Below, piece after piece: positions 1 to 13,000 of a stretch of 64,000 bases of DNA. Positions within the stretch are counted from its first letter, which is position 1, and the number at the start of each line of letters is the position of its first letter. The notes under the pieces are model-generated. The model searched no databases. It had not been told where the DNA came from and saw only the letters and a list, made by a program, of their open reading frames with translations. Source of the stretch: Aphelocoma coerulescens (Eukaryota > Chordata > Aves > Passeriformes > Corvidae); NCBI RefSeq assembly GCF_041296385.1, contig NC_091020.1, forward strand, positions 28,600,001 to 28,664,000, given 5' to 3'. The translations under genes were made by a program, and so were the position numbers.

Positions 1-98
1 ATCATTTGACACATGCAATCTATCACAATCTCTCCTACAGTGAGATGATGGGCTATGCAAGTCATAGGGAAAAAAAAAACCAACATAAAATTATTTAC

Positions 99-203
99 AT
101 CTTTCAAAGGGACCAGCTTTCTTGTTGTCTGGTATGAAGGAGTGAGAGTAGCTGGGTAATTGTAGTCAACACCATCGTGTTTGTAATCAGACTTATAGGC
201 TAT
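99..203 (-). CDS. NRAP: NRAP coding exon 14 (leftmost visible exon)
   Basis: 105 bp, 35 codons, starting [20 protein letters not shown] and ending LVPLKD. It is followed by a GTAAAT donor leading off the left edge. Confidence 0.94.
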
Positions 204-1007
204 CTGAAACACAAGGAGAACAAAAAAAAATCATTCCTTTTTTTTTCACCTGTCATTTGTTTGAATAATTATCAGTCAAGAGGAAAAGAGAAACAATAAT
301 ATTAATATTAAATGCAAGAAACAAAGTAAGTTCAATGTCATGAGTGACAAAGAAAATGAAATTATTTGCATAGTTTAGCCACTAATTGATTCTTTTTCAG
401 CTTCTCAATTAATCCAATGCCAACAGTGGGAGCATTAACTTCCACCTATGACACATCTCTTTTATCTTTCTGCTTAGTTCTCAAGCTTCTTACAGATTTG
501 TAAATAATGTACTTGAAGGAATGGTATGTAATGAAATAGCTTCTTGACTAACCCAGTAAATTAAATTGGAATGCAGAAATCTTCATTAAAGACTGTTTTT
601 CCAGCAAAGGTCTGACCCTGGGGGTGGTGGCAAACAACCTTCAGCATCCTACTGATGTCAAAGAAAACTGAAGGATCTCAGTATGTTGCCAGATCACTGA
701 AATTTCTTATTTTAACTTCTTCCACACAGTAAGCTATAAAAGAGTACAAAAGGGTTTCCAGAATTTCCCTTCTTCTCAACATACCTATCTGTCAGATCCC
801 CAGTACAGTATGATCTAAAGTTTTCTATCAACTTAATTCTAGAAAAACTGAAAGACAAGGAGGCAACAACCATACAAGAGTGATTAAAAGGGACTCACAT
901 TGCTTGCCAAACTGCCAACTTTCATGGCATGGAGCATCCTTTTGTCCATGCCCATACCCACATAGTGACCTTTCATTTCATTCTGGTAGGTTTCTTTGTA
1001 TTTAAGC

Positions 1008-1041
<34 letters not shown>

Positions 1042-4000
1042 TATAAATACTCTGAGAAAATATATTCAACTTTTCTACTGAAGAGTTGAAGAGTTTCAGC
1101 TTTTCAGAGTTTCCATATTTTTACAGCAGGGAGATAAATTGTTACAGCTGTGGTCTACTAGTGTTACTCCAATACAGGAATTCATTAGTCCAAAACAACC
1201 TTGGTACTTTAAAAATTAAAAGCTAAAACCCTCCATGAGTTTCTTGTTCTACAAGATATCATTTACTTGCTCTTTATGTCACCTGAATGCCCTACAATGA
1301 AGATACAACTGCGTTTCATCAGAAACAAACCCTAGAACAAGGTTCCAGGGAGACAATATTTGTACATTAAGAAATGAACAAAATTGGATTGTTTTGGTGC
1401 ATCTTTCACCAATCCCAGAGTGAGGGATTTGACAAGAAAAATTGATCATTCTACCGTCTCAACTGTATTTACTCCTCTGGGATTTCAGAGAATGGTAAGA
1501 GGCAGTATGAAAAAAATTATATTTCATGAGATGCAAGTGGTATAATTATTAACACTGATGATTTTCACACAAGAATTATGTTCCTCTCTGGCATGAATTC
1601 TGGTGAGGTATCTTCTGCCTAACTGTCCAGTCAGGAAATGAACATGCACAATGAAATAAGTAATAATTATGGCAGACAACAGTAACAACTAACTGCTACT
1701 TCTCTAGATAAGCAGTCCATGGTAAGTAACCTCTCCTCCAAATACCATAATAGTTCTTTTCATAATCCTATATAAAATGAGCCCCAGCTATACATCAGGA
1801 CACACTAGGATAGGTGTTGTACAGACACAGGCTAAAATCAATTATAATCACATTTCCAGCACACATTTATCTGAAACACACATACACAGTTGACCTGTGA
1901 TCCCAGCAGCTACCAGGGCAAGCAAGCCAGACTCGAGGTACTGAAAACTTACATCACTGGTGAATTTTGAGATCTTGCTCACATTCTTGAATTGTGGAGT
2001 ATCACAGTAGTTCATGCTGTAGCCTTTGTTGTTTCCAAGATCCTTCTTGTACTCCACCTGACAAAAAATGCACAATGGGAAGCTATGGTAAAACTTTAAT
2101 CTGCTGTATCAAGTTCCTTCACACAGTTTTTATTAGGCAGACCCACTGTTCAGAGATTTTGATATGTGGTTTTCATCAGATGGCATATGATGAAAATTAA
2201 TATGAAGAGAATTTTCAGATGCTCATTTCTCATTTTACAGGCAAAAGAAACAATTTCATCTTCTGCAAAGTACAGGAGACAGTGACAGGAGGAAAATTAT
2301 TAACAAAAACAATGATATACAAAGGAATTTTAAGGTCAGTGTGGAACAAATGAACACGCACAAATGTGCCATGTACCAGGTTCCAGCAAGGCCTCAGCAA
2401 GAGCTTTTGTACTCTTACAGTCATTCCTGTTTAAGGAACATGTACTCAGCCTGTAACAGCTGCAGTAAAAGACTGAGAGAGGAGAAGAACTCAGCTTGCT
2501 TAGTCGAGGAAATCAAAGGCAGAGACAAGAAAATGATAGATTTGTAAACCTCTCAAAAAAGTAACCATGCAGGGAGAAGAACTTTTTAAACTAAAGGGCA
2601 ACACTAGCACAAAACACAGTGGTAATAAAGTGGACAGGAATAAATATAGACTAGAAATTGGAATAGGAGGATTATATGATGCTGTGTTGAACCAGCAGGA
2701 GCCAGGAATCGTTGGCCCAGGAGGCCCCTTCCAGCCCTACTTCCAGGGGTTTTTCATTATTGAAGGTTTTATACTTTGACATCTCAAGAGTATAAGTTTT
2801 TAAACTGCCATGGGGAAGTTCTAGAAACTCACATTTATTAATAGTTTTATAGCTGATATGACACTATAAATAAATTAATAATTCAGAATCTACTGAGAAT
2901 TCTCTAAAAATCTTCCCTTGCCAAGCAGAAAAAGAATCAATTATTAGTGACTCATAGTCTTTCACATGATGGAAGAAAACAGAAATCTGCATAACCAGAA
3001 TGGCATAAATTTTGGCTCTGTTCATGTTATTTTTTCATTATTAGAATAACCTTTGAGACATTCTAAGGTACACACCCATTTCATTTTTTTGTGATTTGTG
3101 ATTATACCTTAATATCATATTAAAAGCACAGTTCAGGTTTGGGGTGGATTTTTTCCAGATTTCTGTTCTTCATGTGGCCAGAACTAGAATCATTCTCCTG
3201 GGGTTAATTTCCCACACTTTCATAGAGATGATTGGAAGGGCCAGAACACAGCACCTGAAGATGTGTTCTTGATCTTTCCTCCCCAGTTGCTGTGCTACAC
3301 ACAGATGATTTTTGTTATGTACAATGCAGTAAGAACAACATCTTCTTTCCACTTGCAGTCTTTACTCATCAAACAAAAATGTTTGTATGAGCTGCTCCCA
3401 AACTTGTTAAGAGATCGATTCAAGCCCTTACCTCGCTGACAAGCTTGTTAACACTTTGGGCTTGTTTAAGGACCAAGTTGTCTTCAGCTGTTAGGGAGTG
3501 AAAGTGAGCTGCACCTTTCATCTTGGAAAGATCTTTCTTGTATTTTATCTGAAAAAAAGTAGGGAGAATTATAAAATAGATGTGCACCTTTTCATCACTA
3601 CTATTTAGACTGGCTTCATGAGTCAGGATAATATCTTCCCTGGGCTTGTTTTGATAGGTAAATGGAACTTGCCAAGTTGAAACACTGTATTTACTTCCTT
3701 GAATAACCCAAATATAGCCCCATAGCCCTTCACAGTCCCTCTCAAGACATTTTATCAGACAGCATTTTTTTATCCATTTTTGACATACACGGAACAGCAC
3801 TGGTTGTTGTTCATCGCTTGAGCAGATTACTAGCAGATTCTTGGCTGGTGACTGCTTGGAGCTTGTGTGCTCTTCTATTAGTGAAGTTAATCCTCAGTAC
3901 TTTAATTTTAGTCAGAGAATTACAGGTAGTCATCTATATATCTAGTCATCACTGCAAACTTTTCCTTTTGTAGAAACCAGCTTTTTTTAAAAGTTGTATC

Positions 4001-7000
4001 TTTTTGTACTTTCAGGGTGTTTGAAGGAACTGTATTTCTCTACCAAAGCAAGATTGAAATAAGGGGTTTCTAAATTTAATTTAGACATCAGGTTATTGAC
4101 ATAAATTGGGCTTGGATGGGTAAAGAGAGATAATACTCATACTGGCCTTTTGCCAAACTTTGTCCAGCAAAACCCCTGTTAGGAATATGTTTCAATATAT
4201 CTTTGCATCCAAGAACTGCTTGTATTATACGTGTTCAAAAACCAGTAACATAATGTGCAAAATAAATTATTTTACATGAAGTGAAATGCAAAATGTTTGG
4301 GTTTTTTTATTTTCCAAATCTACACACAGTTCCTCAGAATTTAAAACTATAAGGCAGGTTGGTAAGTACTGAAGTGTGCAAATGATATTGCCATGAACTA
4401 ATCCTCTTCTTTATGTATTATAAATTAATAAGGAAACTACTGACCATTAGCTTTCAAAACCTATGAAACTGTGATCTTTATCTGGAAAGGTTAAATATTT
4501 CATGTTTAAACAGGGGATCACTGAGTTTGTCATCAAAGCGGGATTGGTCAGAGAGGATTTGAGGTTTTTTATATTCTCTCAGTGATAAATTCAGGTAAAC
4601 AGAACATGACTGATCTTTTCACTCCAGTTTACAGCTCATGTCTAGTTCAGGTTAATACAAGCTGAAAGACTCAACCATCTGTTAGCTCCCCAGAAGACAG
4701 ACTGAGCTCATCAGCTCAGATAGCCCTGTCGGGGACAAGTGTCCACACTACAAAGGTTGTCACTCACAGGAAAACTTCAGAGCAGCCACAGGGTACTGAC
4801 CTACAGACTGACCCATTTCTTGTCACTGCCAGAAGTGGCCTCCTCAAACAGGAGTGGGGCTCTTTAATGGATGGGCTGGATGCAGGAATCACACACCACC
4901 ACCTCTTTGCCAATTCTTTAGTTTACCACCCAAACCCAAAAATCCCAATCCAGAAATAAGCTCACTTTTGTGAAGTGACAGTGTCATACTCTATGTTTCT
5001 TTTCCTCCATATGACTGGCTTTGTGCTAGAGGCATGATACATCAAAATATCAAAACCAGTACAGTTCATTCATCCTCCATTTATGCACTACTGGGAATAC
5101 CACAGTAGTCCACAGGATGATTAAGGCAGTTGAAGGTTTCATTAATAATACAGGTGCAGATTTGCCAGGAGGGTTAACCTAACAGTAGGGATCCCCATTA
5201 GTTGCTACATCCATCTCCTCCCTCATGCAAGTTGGAGCTGTGCCCCCTTCTATTAATGGATATTATTAATCCCCTGAGCCATCCAGTTCCCAGCAACGCA
5301 GCAAAATGTCACTTTTGTTTACTTCTCAAGTTCAATTTTAGCATTCTCCTCCCAGGCACTGCTCTGACAAACTGCTGTTTTCAATTGTTTATGAATTGTA
5401 TTGATTCAGGCTTCATACTTACATCACTTGCCAATTCATTTGCTTTTTTGGCATTTTGATAAGCTGGAGTGATCATAGCAGGAAAGCTTCCTTTCCCTCT
5501 GCGTTCCTCAAATTCGTCCATATATCCCTGAAGAAAATTCAGAGTGTTTACTCATCACACATGAGCAGATGGGGCCATGGGTTATTTTACAAAGCCCCAC
5601 AGTCCTTGTTAGTAGGAAGGTTCATGACTTCTATGAATTTTTTTTTAATGAAAAAAATGACCAAAATATAAGTATAAATTGACCTGTCAAATTACCTATG
5701 CCCGAGAAACTGCCTGTGCTCCAAGAGAAATTTAGATAGCTATTAGCTGTGGTCGAGATAGCAATCAAGTGTACAATGATATACAGCCTTCAGATCTCAC
5801 CCCATTTCTTACAGAGATGATATCTGCTTGCCTCTCTTGCTATCAATACAAGTTTTCCTGGAATATTATAAAAGTAGCTTATGGTTTGGGTAGCCAGGAG
5901 ACTTGCTTAAGGCTAACAAGTTTAACATAGGATCAGCCTTACACTGTGGTGTTACAGAAGCTGTTTGATCTTCCCATGGTCATTTTTCACACCATAATTG
6001 ACCAGAAATAATACTCCTCTTGTGCAGTGATGTATTTTGAAGAGGGATTAATGAAGCAGAAATACCTAGATATCAAAATGGCAAAGTCCCTAGTGAACAA
6101 AATCACAAAATTCCATTTTCCTGATTAAAAAAAGCCCAATTGTTGTGGAAGTAACACCCTTTATCTATAGATAAGTTTACGTGTAAATATTTGACAATTT
6201 GAAAGCCATTTTGATAGTTTAACAGCAAAACACTGGAGCTTTTTCTTTAAATGGTAATGCACAATAATCATCCAGAGACATCTATGGTGATATCTGGAGA
6301 GAATATGGTGTACAAACAAGGCTAAAAACAAGTGAGACATAGTGTAATGTGTCTTCTCTGCAGTATTTTGTAAATCCTCCATAGTAAAGAGGCAGTTTGA
6401 GTGAAAATAGAAGGTGCCATGAATAGAATGCATGTCAAGAATGCCATGGACAGCACAGATAGGAAGGACTACAAATATCTGGGATATCTCTTTTGTGTGT
6501 TCTCAAGGCAAAACCATCCATTGCAGGTCTTCTTGTGTACCACAGTTGTCACATGGTAAATAGGTCACACTGTAAGTTTGTGAACAATATGATGCCATAG
6601 TTACAATGGCATTCAACAGGCATAGAAAAGAAAAAATATGTTTGATTAATCAGCTGAGTTAGTTTCTTAAAATACCATTAATGAGTCTGAATTCTCCAGA
6701 CCAACCTGTCTTTTGCTTCTTTCTTAAATGCATTTTCATATAATTTCTAATATTGTGCGTATATTCAAAGTTTCAGAAAACTATTTTAGCCACTCTTGAG
6801 GTTTTTAACCATGAACAAAACAGGTGTTCAGCACAGGAATTTTGCAGTAAGATTTCTTAAATTGTTTCATGTTATATATATAAATATGCATGTATATATA
6901 TATGTGTATATCTATATATGTAAATATGTATACCTATATATATATGTATGATACACGCTCAACTCACTGTTGATGATCTCAATAGTCAGAAATTTAATCC

Positions 7001-10000
7001 CTTTACCCATGTTGAGTCACAATTTACTCAGAAAGATCCATTAATTTCAGCGACTCTTGTGTTATTTGACTAATAATATCAGTATCCAATCTATAAAGAT
7101 TAAAACTCGAATTTGAAGTCTGTGACTGAAGTTTCAAACATACTTTCAAAGAAAAAAATCTTAAATTAATTCTAAAACAGAAGCATTCTAATGCTTGGGA
7201 ATGTAATTAGTGCTTTTTCAAGTTCATTTTATTTGTTTATTCCTATTAAAACTTGTAGCAGTTAAAAAGACAGAAACTAATTAAAGGCTTCATTGCTACA
7301 ATTCTAAACTCATATTCTTCAAGGATGGTTTGTTCTTCCACAGAATACTAGATGTAGATTTGGACAGAAGAAGTGAAGAAACGCAAAATACCAAAGGTTT
7401 TAGGAAACTACAGTCCCTGTTCCTCCATTTCTCCAAAGTATATGGACCTACTGAGGAGCAGGACAAAAGCCCCCAAGATTAACCATATCATTTTCTTTAT
7501 ACAAGTACACTATTCAATTCCTTTCAAATTCCCTTTAGCTGCATTCAGTTCTATTTAGCTGTGCTATTTCCCTAAGTTAATTGGAGCAGAACTTTGGGTG
7601 CATTTTGGGAGACCACAAAACCAATTGTATTCCCTTGAAAACGAAACATAAGCAAAACGAATGCCACCGACCAAACCAGAACTAAAGCCTATTTGGTTCC
7701 ACAAATACAGACCTACAGCTTGTCAGGCTTATAATACCCCTTTTGCAGGAGAGCTGAAATCTAAGAGATTGTGTACCTAAGAGATTCAGTGCTGTTCTCA
7801 CATATTTAGAGCTGCAAAGCTCTTAAGATTTGTAAAAATACCAGCAGAGAAAGGACACCTAACTATCTGCCAACTTTCTACCATTTCACAACCCTTTCGG
7901 TTTTTTCCTTATTCATGGAATAGGAATATTTTCTCAAGAAAACACATTCCAGTGTGACGCCTTACAACACCATAACAGAAATGTAGAATGCATACATGCA
8001 CCCAGACAGAATTTGCCAAGGTCAGTGTTTACCTTTAGGAATGGCCCTACCATAAGGGTCATGCAGTGACAGTGCAGACACCTTGCTGTCACACCTTTAA
8101 GTGCCAATGCCAGACACATTACACATTAGGAGCACTGTGCTGTTTGCACACCATCCTTTCCCTGGAGACCTTGTTTTCTCACACAGGAAAACAAAGTGAA
8201 AATAGGTGTCACCAGTTTCTAAAGCCTTGAGCAATCAGCTGTAGTAATGATCAACATCAGCAGGGCTATCACTTGGATGTTGCATACCTGTCCATATTGA
8301 TCTACATTCTCTCTTGCAAAAGCAACATCTGTTCCAGCTGTATGGCTGGCTTTTCCCTTGATCTCTTTTTCATATCTTTGATGATACTTTACCTAACAGG
8401 AAAAAAGGAAACAAATAATCCGGGTGAGTTTAGTCTGGTACACAGATGCTGCACAATAAATAACAACCAATGACATGCACATGTTGTCAATAAAGGGTTG
8501 TCAAAATTCCCATTGCCACCAACCTGCACAAGTCAAATATGCCACTTGAAGATGTAAAAACAGAACCAGTGGTGTACTTTTTAATAATGCACCAGGAGCA
8601 CAGCACTTGCCATTTTAACCCAGACCATTACTTCAGTGTGTTCAGCACCCCCTGCTTGACAGTGGCTAATCCCTGATGCTCCAGCAGTTTAAAAAAATAA
8701 AACTGATTGTAATTCAAATCCGTGGTTACCACAGAGCACTTTTGTACCTTAGGGTCACCTGAACCCCATCAATAAATGGGTTTGTTTCTGAAAGATGCTG
8801 ATCTCCCCAGAGATAAAGGGAATTTTAGGCAATCAGCCTTCAAGTTTAGACCAAGATTTGCACTACATTTGCTAAAGTCAAAACAATGCCTGTAACCTGA
8901 TGCTGCCCTTTAATCACCATGTGTGTTTGCTGACAAAAGTGAAGGGTTTTCCACAGATCAAAGGCAAACAAAAACATGTAATTGTTTTAGAGTCAACTGC
9001 TTTTGCCTTCAAAATTACAGATCTCTTATTTTCCTCAATGACTCTTAATAGTGTTTTAAATTTACTTCCATTGAGTTTATGTTCTTCCATATGTTCTCTT
9101 CTCCAACAAAAAGAGCTTTTCTTTCAGTTTCCAATAACAAAGGACAATTAATTGTATATTTTGAAGAAATACTGATGTCCTTTTATGGTGCTTATTAAAG
9201 AGTACAGAGGTGTTGTTATTTTGTTATGTTTGGAAAGGAAAAGAAAGGCAATAAAGGTCAGTATGCCATGCTCACGGAATTTCTGCCAGTAAATGTTTTC
9301 ATTCAAAATTTGTGTGACAATTTAATATTTTCATTACCAAAAGAGACCTTGCTTTGAACACTTACATCACTGGCTAATTCATTGGCTCTCTTGGCTATTT
9401 GATAAGCTGGAGTGATCATAGCAGGAAAGCTTCCTTTTCCCTTCCGTTCTTCAAAGTCTTCTGTGTATTTCAACTGTAAAATTTCAAGACAGTTTGGGAG
9501 CAATGAGATCAAATGTATCTTGATTGCACACATAATCAATCCCTAAAGTAGCAAAGTCAGGCGTTCAATGGCTGTCATGTGCCAAAAGGAAGATGAACCA
9601 TGAAGTCTGAATCTTTGCAGTTTGGTCTTTAGCTACACAATCACACATCTTCTGCATGGCCCCTTTGTCTCCTTCAGGGTGTAGGATGAAAACAGTTGTT
9701 TAAAGAAAATACTGAAGGTGTCTGCAAGATGCCTGCTCTACTTATGAGGGTCAGGCAGCTTCTTTCCTGATTTTGCATGGCGCCCACTTGCTGGGTATGG
9801 AACAGAATGGTTCTCTACCTTCAGTTCTGACAGACTAAAATGGCCTCGAACTGAACGTGGGCTTAGTAACTGAAGTATTAAATACTTAATGACGAAATTA
9901 ATCTGCCTTTAAAACTTTAATTTTTCACTTTTCTTTGTGTTCATATTTTAAAGTGATTTATAAATACCCTAAGAACCACTTGCAGAGCCAAAAACAGGTC

Positions 10001-13000
10001 AATCTATTTTGTTTCACTTACATCACTGGCAAGCTGTGCTCCAGCCTTTGCATGAAGTATATCCGGAGTGTCTACAACAGAGGTGAACTTTGAAACTCTC
10101 TCTTCGTGTCCACGCTTATATTCTACCTGAAGAGGAAAAATATACATATCCATATTACAAACAATAAGCAGCAGAAATATATTTCCTGTCAGAAGGCTTC
10201 AACAGAAAATGAGCAACAGCATTTGTGACATTTTCCGCTGTACAGTCAAGCTACCCATACATTGAAGGCCCAACTTCCTTAAAGTAAATACCAGAAGCAG
10301 ACAGAAATGGACCCAGATAATCAAATTTTCAAAGGATACTTGATTTATGTGAGCCATACATTTGATTAAAATACCATGAGAATAGTCATTACTGTCCCAA
10401 TATCATACTGCAATGACAACGCAGATAGTATTTGCAGAAAACAATGCAATACTTTAAAATAATTTTTATGGGATTTATTTTTACCTATCTTTTTCATGTG
10501 AATTGTTCTTTTTATACATAAGCAATTTTTTGTGCATAAATTTAAAGCAGCTTGTATATTAATTTATTTCAATTAATTTTATTTCAAATAAGAAAGTGAA
10601 AAATATCAAATGTAAATAATTAGATAAATAAAGCCATAATGTTAAAGCAAAGGTAATGAATTAAATTAACATTTCAGTGTGAGTCACAATCTTTTTCAGG
10701 TTGTGACAAATTACAGCAAAAGTTGCTATATTTCACAGGAAATAGCTACATTGTCATTTATCCCATATGATTGTCTTCCCAGGCCAATAGTTTACTAATC
10801 CTGTTTTCTGAATCCTGTTAAAATTTTCTCACTTTATAACAGTACAAGAAATAGTCACCATAGTAATTATCAAGTGAGTGGCTTGAACCCAGGATTATCC
10901 AAATTCCGAAGTCTAAAATATAATTAAAAACCCCTGTGACTTACATTGCTGCTTAGTTGGGTGGCTCTCTTGGCAACCTGATAACCTGGAGTGATCATAG
11001 CGGGGAAGCTGCCTTTGCCTCTTCGTGGCTCATATTCTTCTGTATATTGAAACTAGAAAATGAATATGTGTGTTACAGAAGAACCCACGGTAGTTTAATG
11101 TGATTCCTCTTTTCAGGCCTGCTTCCTAAAGGTATGTATCGCTTTATTTAAAAGATAACAGAATAAAGAACTTATAAGTTGATTAGGTAAAACAATTTCC
11201 TCTATATAACAGAAAACATTTCTCATTCGTATCAATTACCCACTGTTAATTGCCTGTGTTGATTGGATCACTAACCCATTGTATGGACACAGACAGTCGG
11301 TCATATTTCAGATTTTGACCAGTCATGGAAATACAGTCAATGAAAAGTCTGGTCTGTGGAAAATATGACACATTTACCATCAGGGGTTCTGCTCTCCTGA
11401 GAGAGACAGCACGGCCTGCTAGATCAGATCACTTCAGTTTGGTCAGCAGTTGAAGTGCTTCTCAGTTACATAAATATATAAATGTATGATGGCAATAGAA
11501 CCATTATGTGACTTTAATCACTTACATGACTAAGTGTTGTTTTGACAGAAATAAACGTGTCAGTCTCACCTTTGGCAACATCTTAACAAAGATCAGAGTG
11601 TAGACAAGCCCTCCAGATATTCTTCCTGCAAAGCCTGGAGGTGACATCTTACCAAAGGTCAACTTTGATGCATTTGTCCATCTTCAGAATATGATAGACC
11701 ATGAAAATAAAGTCAAACATCAGTCCACTTACATCGCTCAGAGCCTTCTGTGCCTGTGTTATCTTGACCATTTCAGGATCTGGGATTGTTCCTGGGTACC
11801 ATGATTTTCCTTCCTCATAGGCAGCATAGTAAGCATTCTACAAAACAAAAACTAAATAACTAGCTACCTTCACCCTTGTTTTAACACTCAAACAGCTGAT
11901 CTGACAGAAAAAAAAGGAAACAGCACAGTGTTGTGGAAGTGAAATTCACTCTCTGCAGCACAAGGCCTACATTCCACATCCCTTCAGAATGCCAAGGCAG
12001 AACTTGTATAACAAGAACTGACATCAAGATGACAGGATCTAGGATCCTGGAGTGCGACTCAAATAACACCCCCTGGGAATCAGATCGCCTGCTGTGAAGC
12101 TCCAGTGCCAGTAGAGAGAAGACACAGAGTATGGCTGTACATGCAGCAGCCCCAACAGCTGACTGTAGACACACTCTTCCTCCCTCACATTCTGATTCTT
12201 CTAGCCTAAGCCATAATTGAGCTATTTTGCCTTGAAAAACTTAGTCAAAGGAGAAGCAAAGGCTTTTTTTTAGCATTGAAGTGCTGTGATTAAACCCCTA
12301 ACATTCAGGACTGCCAGGACCAATCCTCAGTCTCCTGAAGGCTGCTGGCTTGGAGACTCAAGGGATATTTCTTACCTGGGTAGCCAGCTGTTGGGCTTTA
12401 TAGACACTTTCGATTTCTCTGGACCTTTCATCCCACTGAAAGACTGATTTGAATTGTTCACTTGCTTCTCGATATTTTATCTAAAAAGAAAAAAAGGTAA
12501 TGACTCGTTCTAGTAGTTTGTTAATACATACTAACACCCCACATTTGGAGAAGAATAAGGAGAGAGACAAACAAGGTGACGATTGCATTTAGCCCTAAGG
12601 CCAAAACTCTGCTTTCTAGTCCACACCCAGCTTCTACCTAAGATTTCTGCCAGTATAGAGCTGCACATCTGTAAAGGAGCAGCATACGACACCTGAAACC
12701 TGGCATGACATTCTGAAAGAATAATTTGATCTTTAGATAATACTTTTGGGGGAAATAATCGATGAGAATTGAAATCCCTGAGAAATTTTAAGCAGAACAT
12801 GTCAATGCAGCATTTGACAAAAAAAACTATTACCAAGTGAACAATATTCTACTCTCCTATTTCCCTGCACACTGTCCACAATGTACCATATCCTCACTGT
12901 GCATATGTAAATGACTACTATATTTAGCCCTGGGTCATTATTTTCCTACTGCTACTTTTATCATGATAGCATGTAGAAATCCAACTGAAATCATAGCTCT

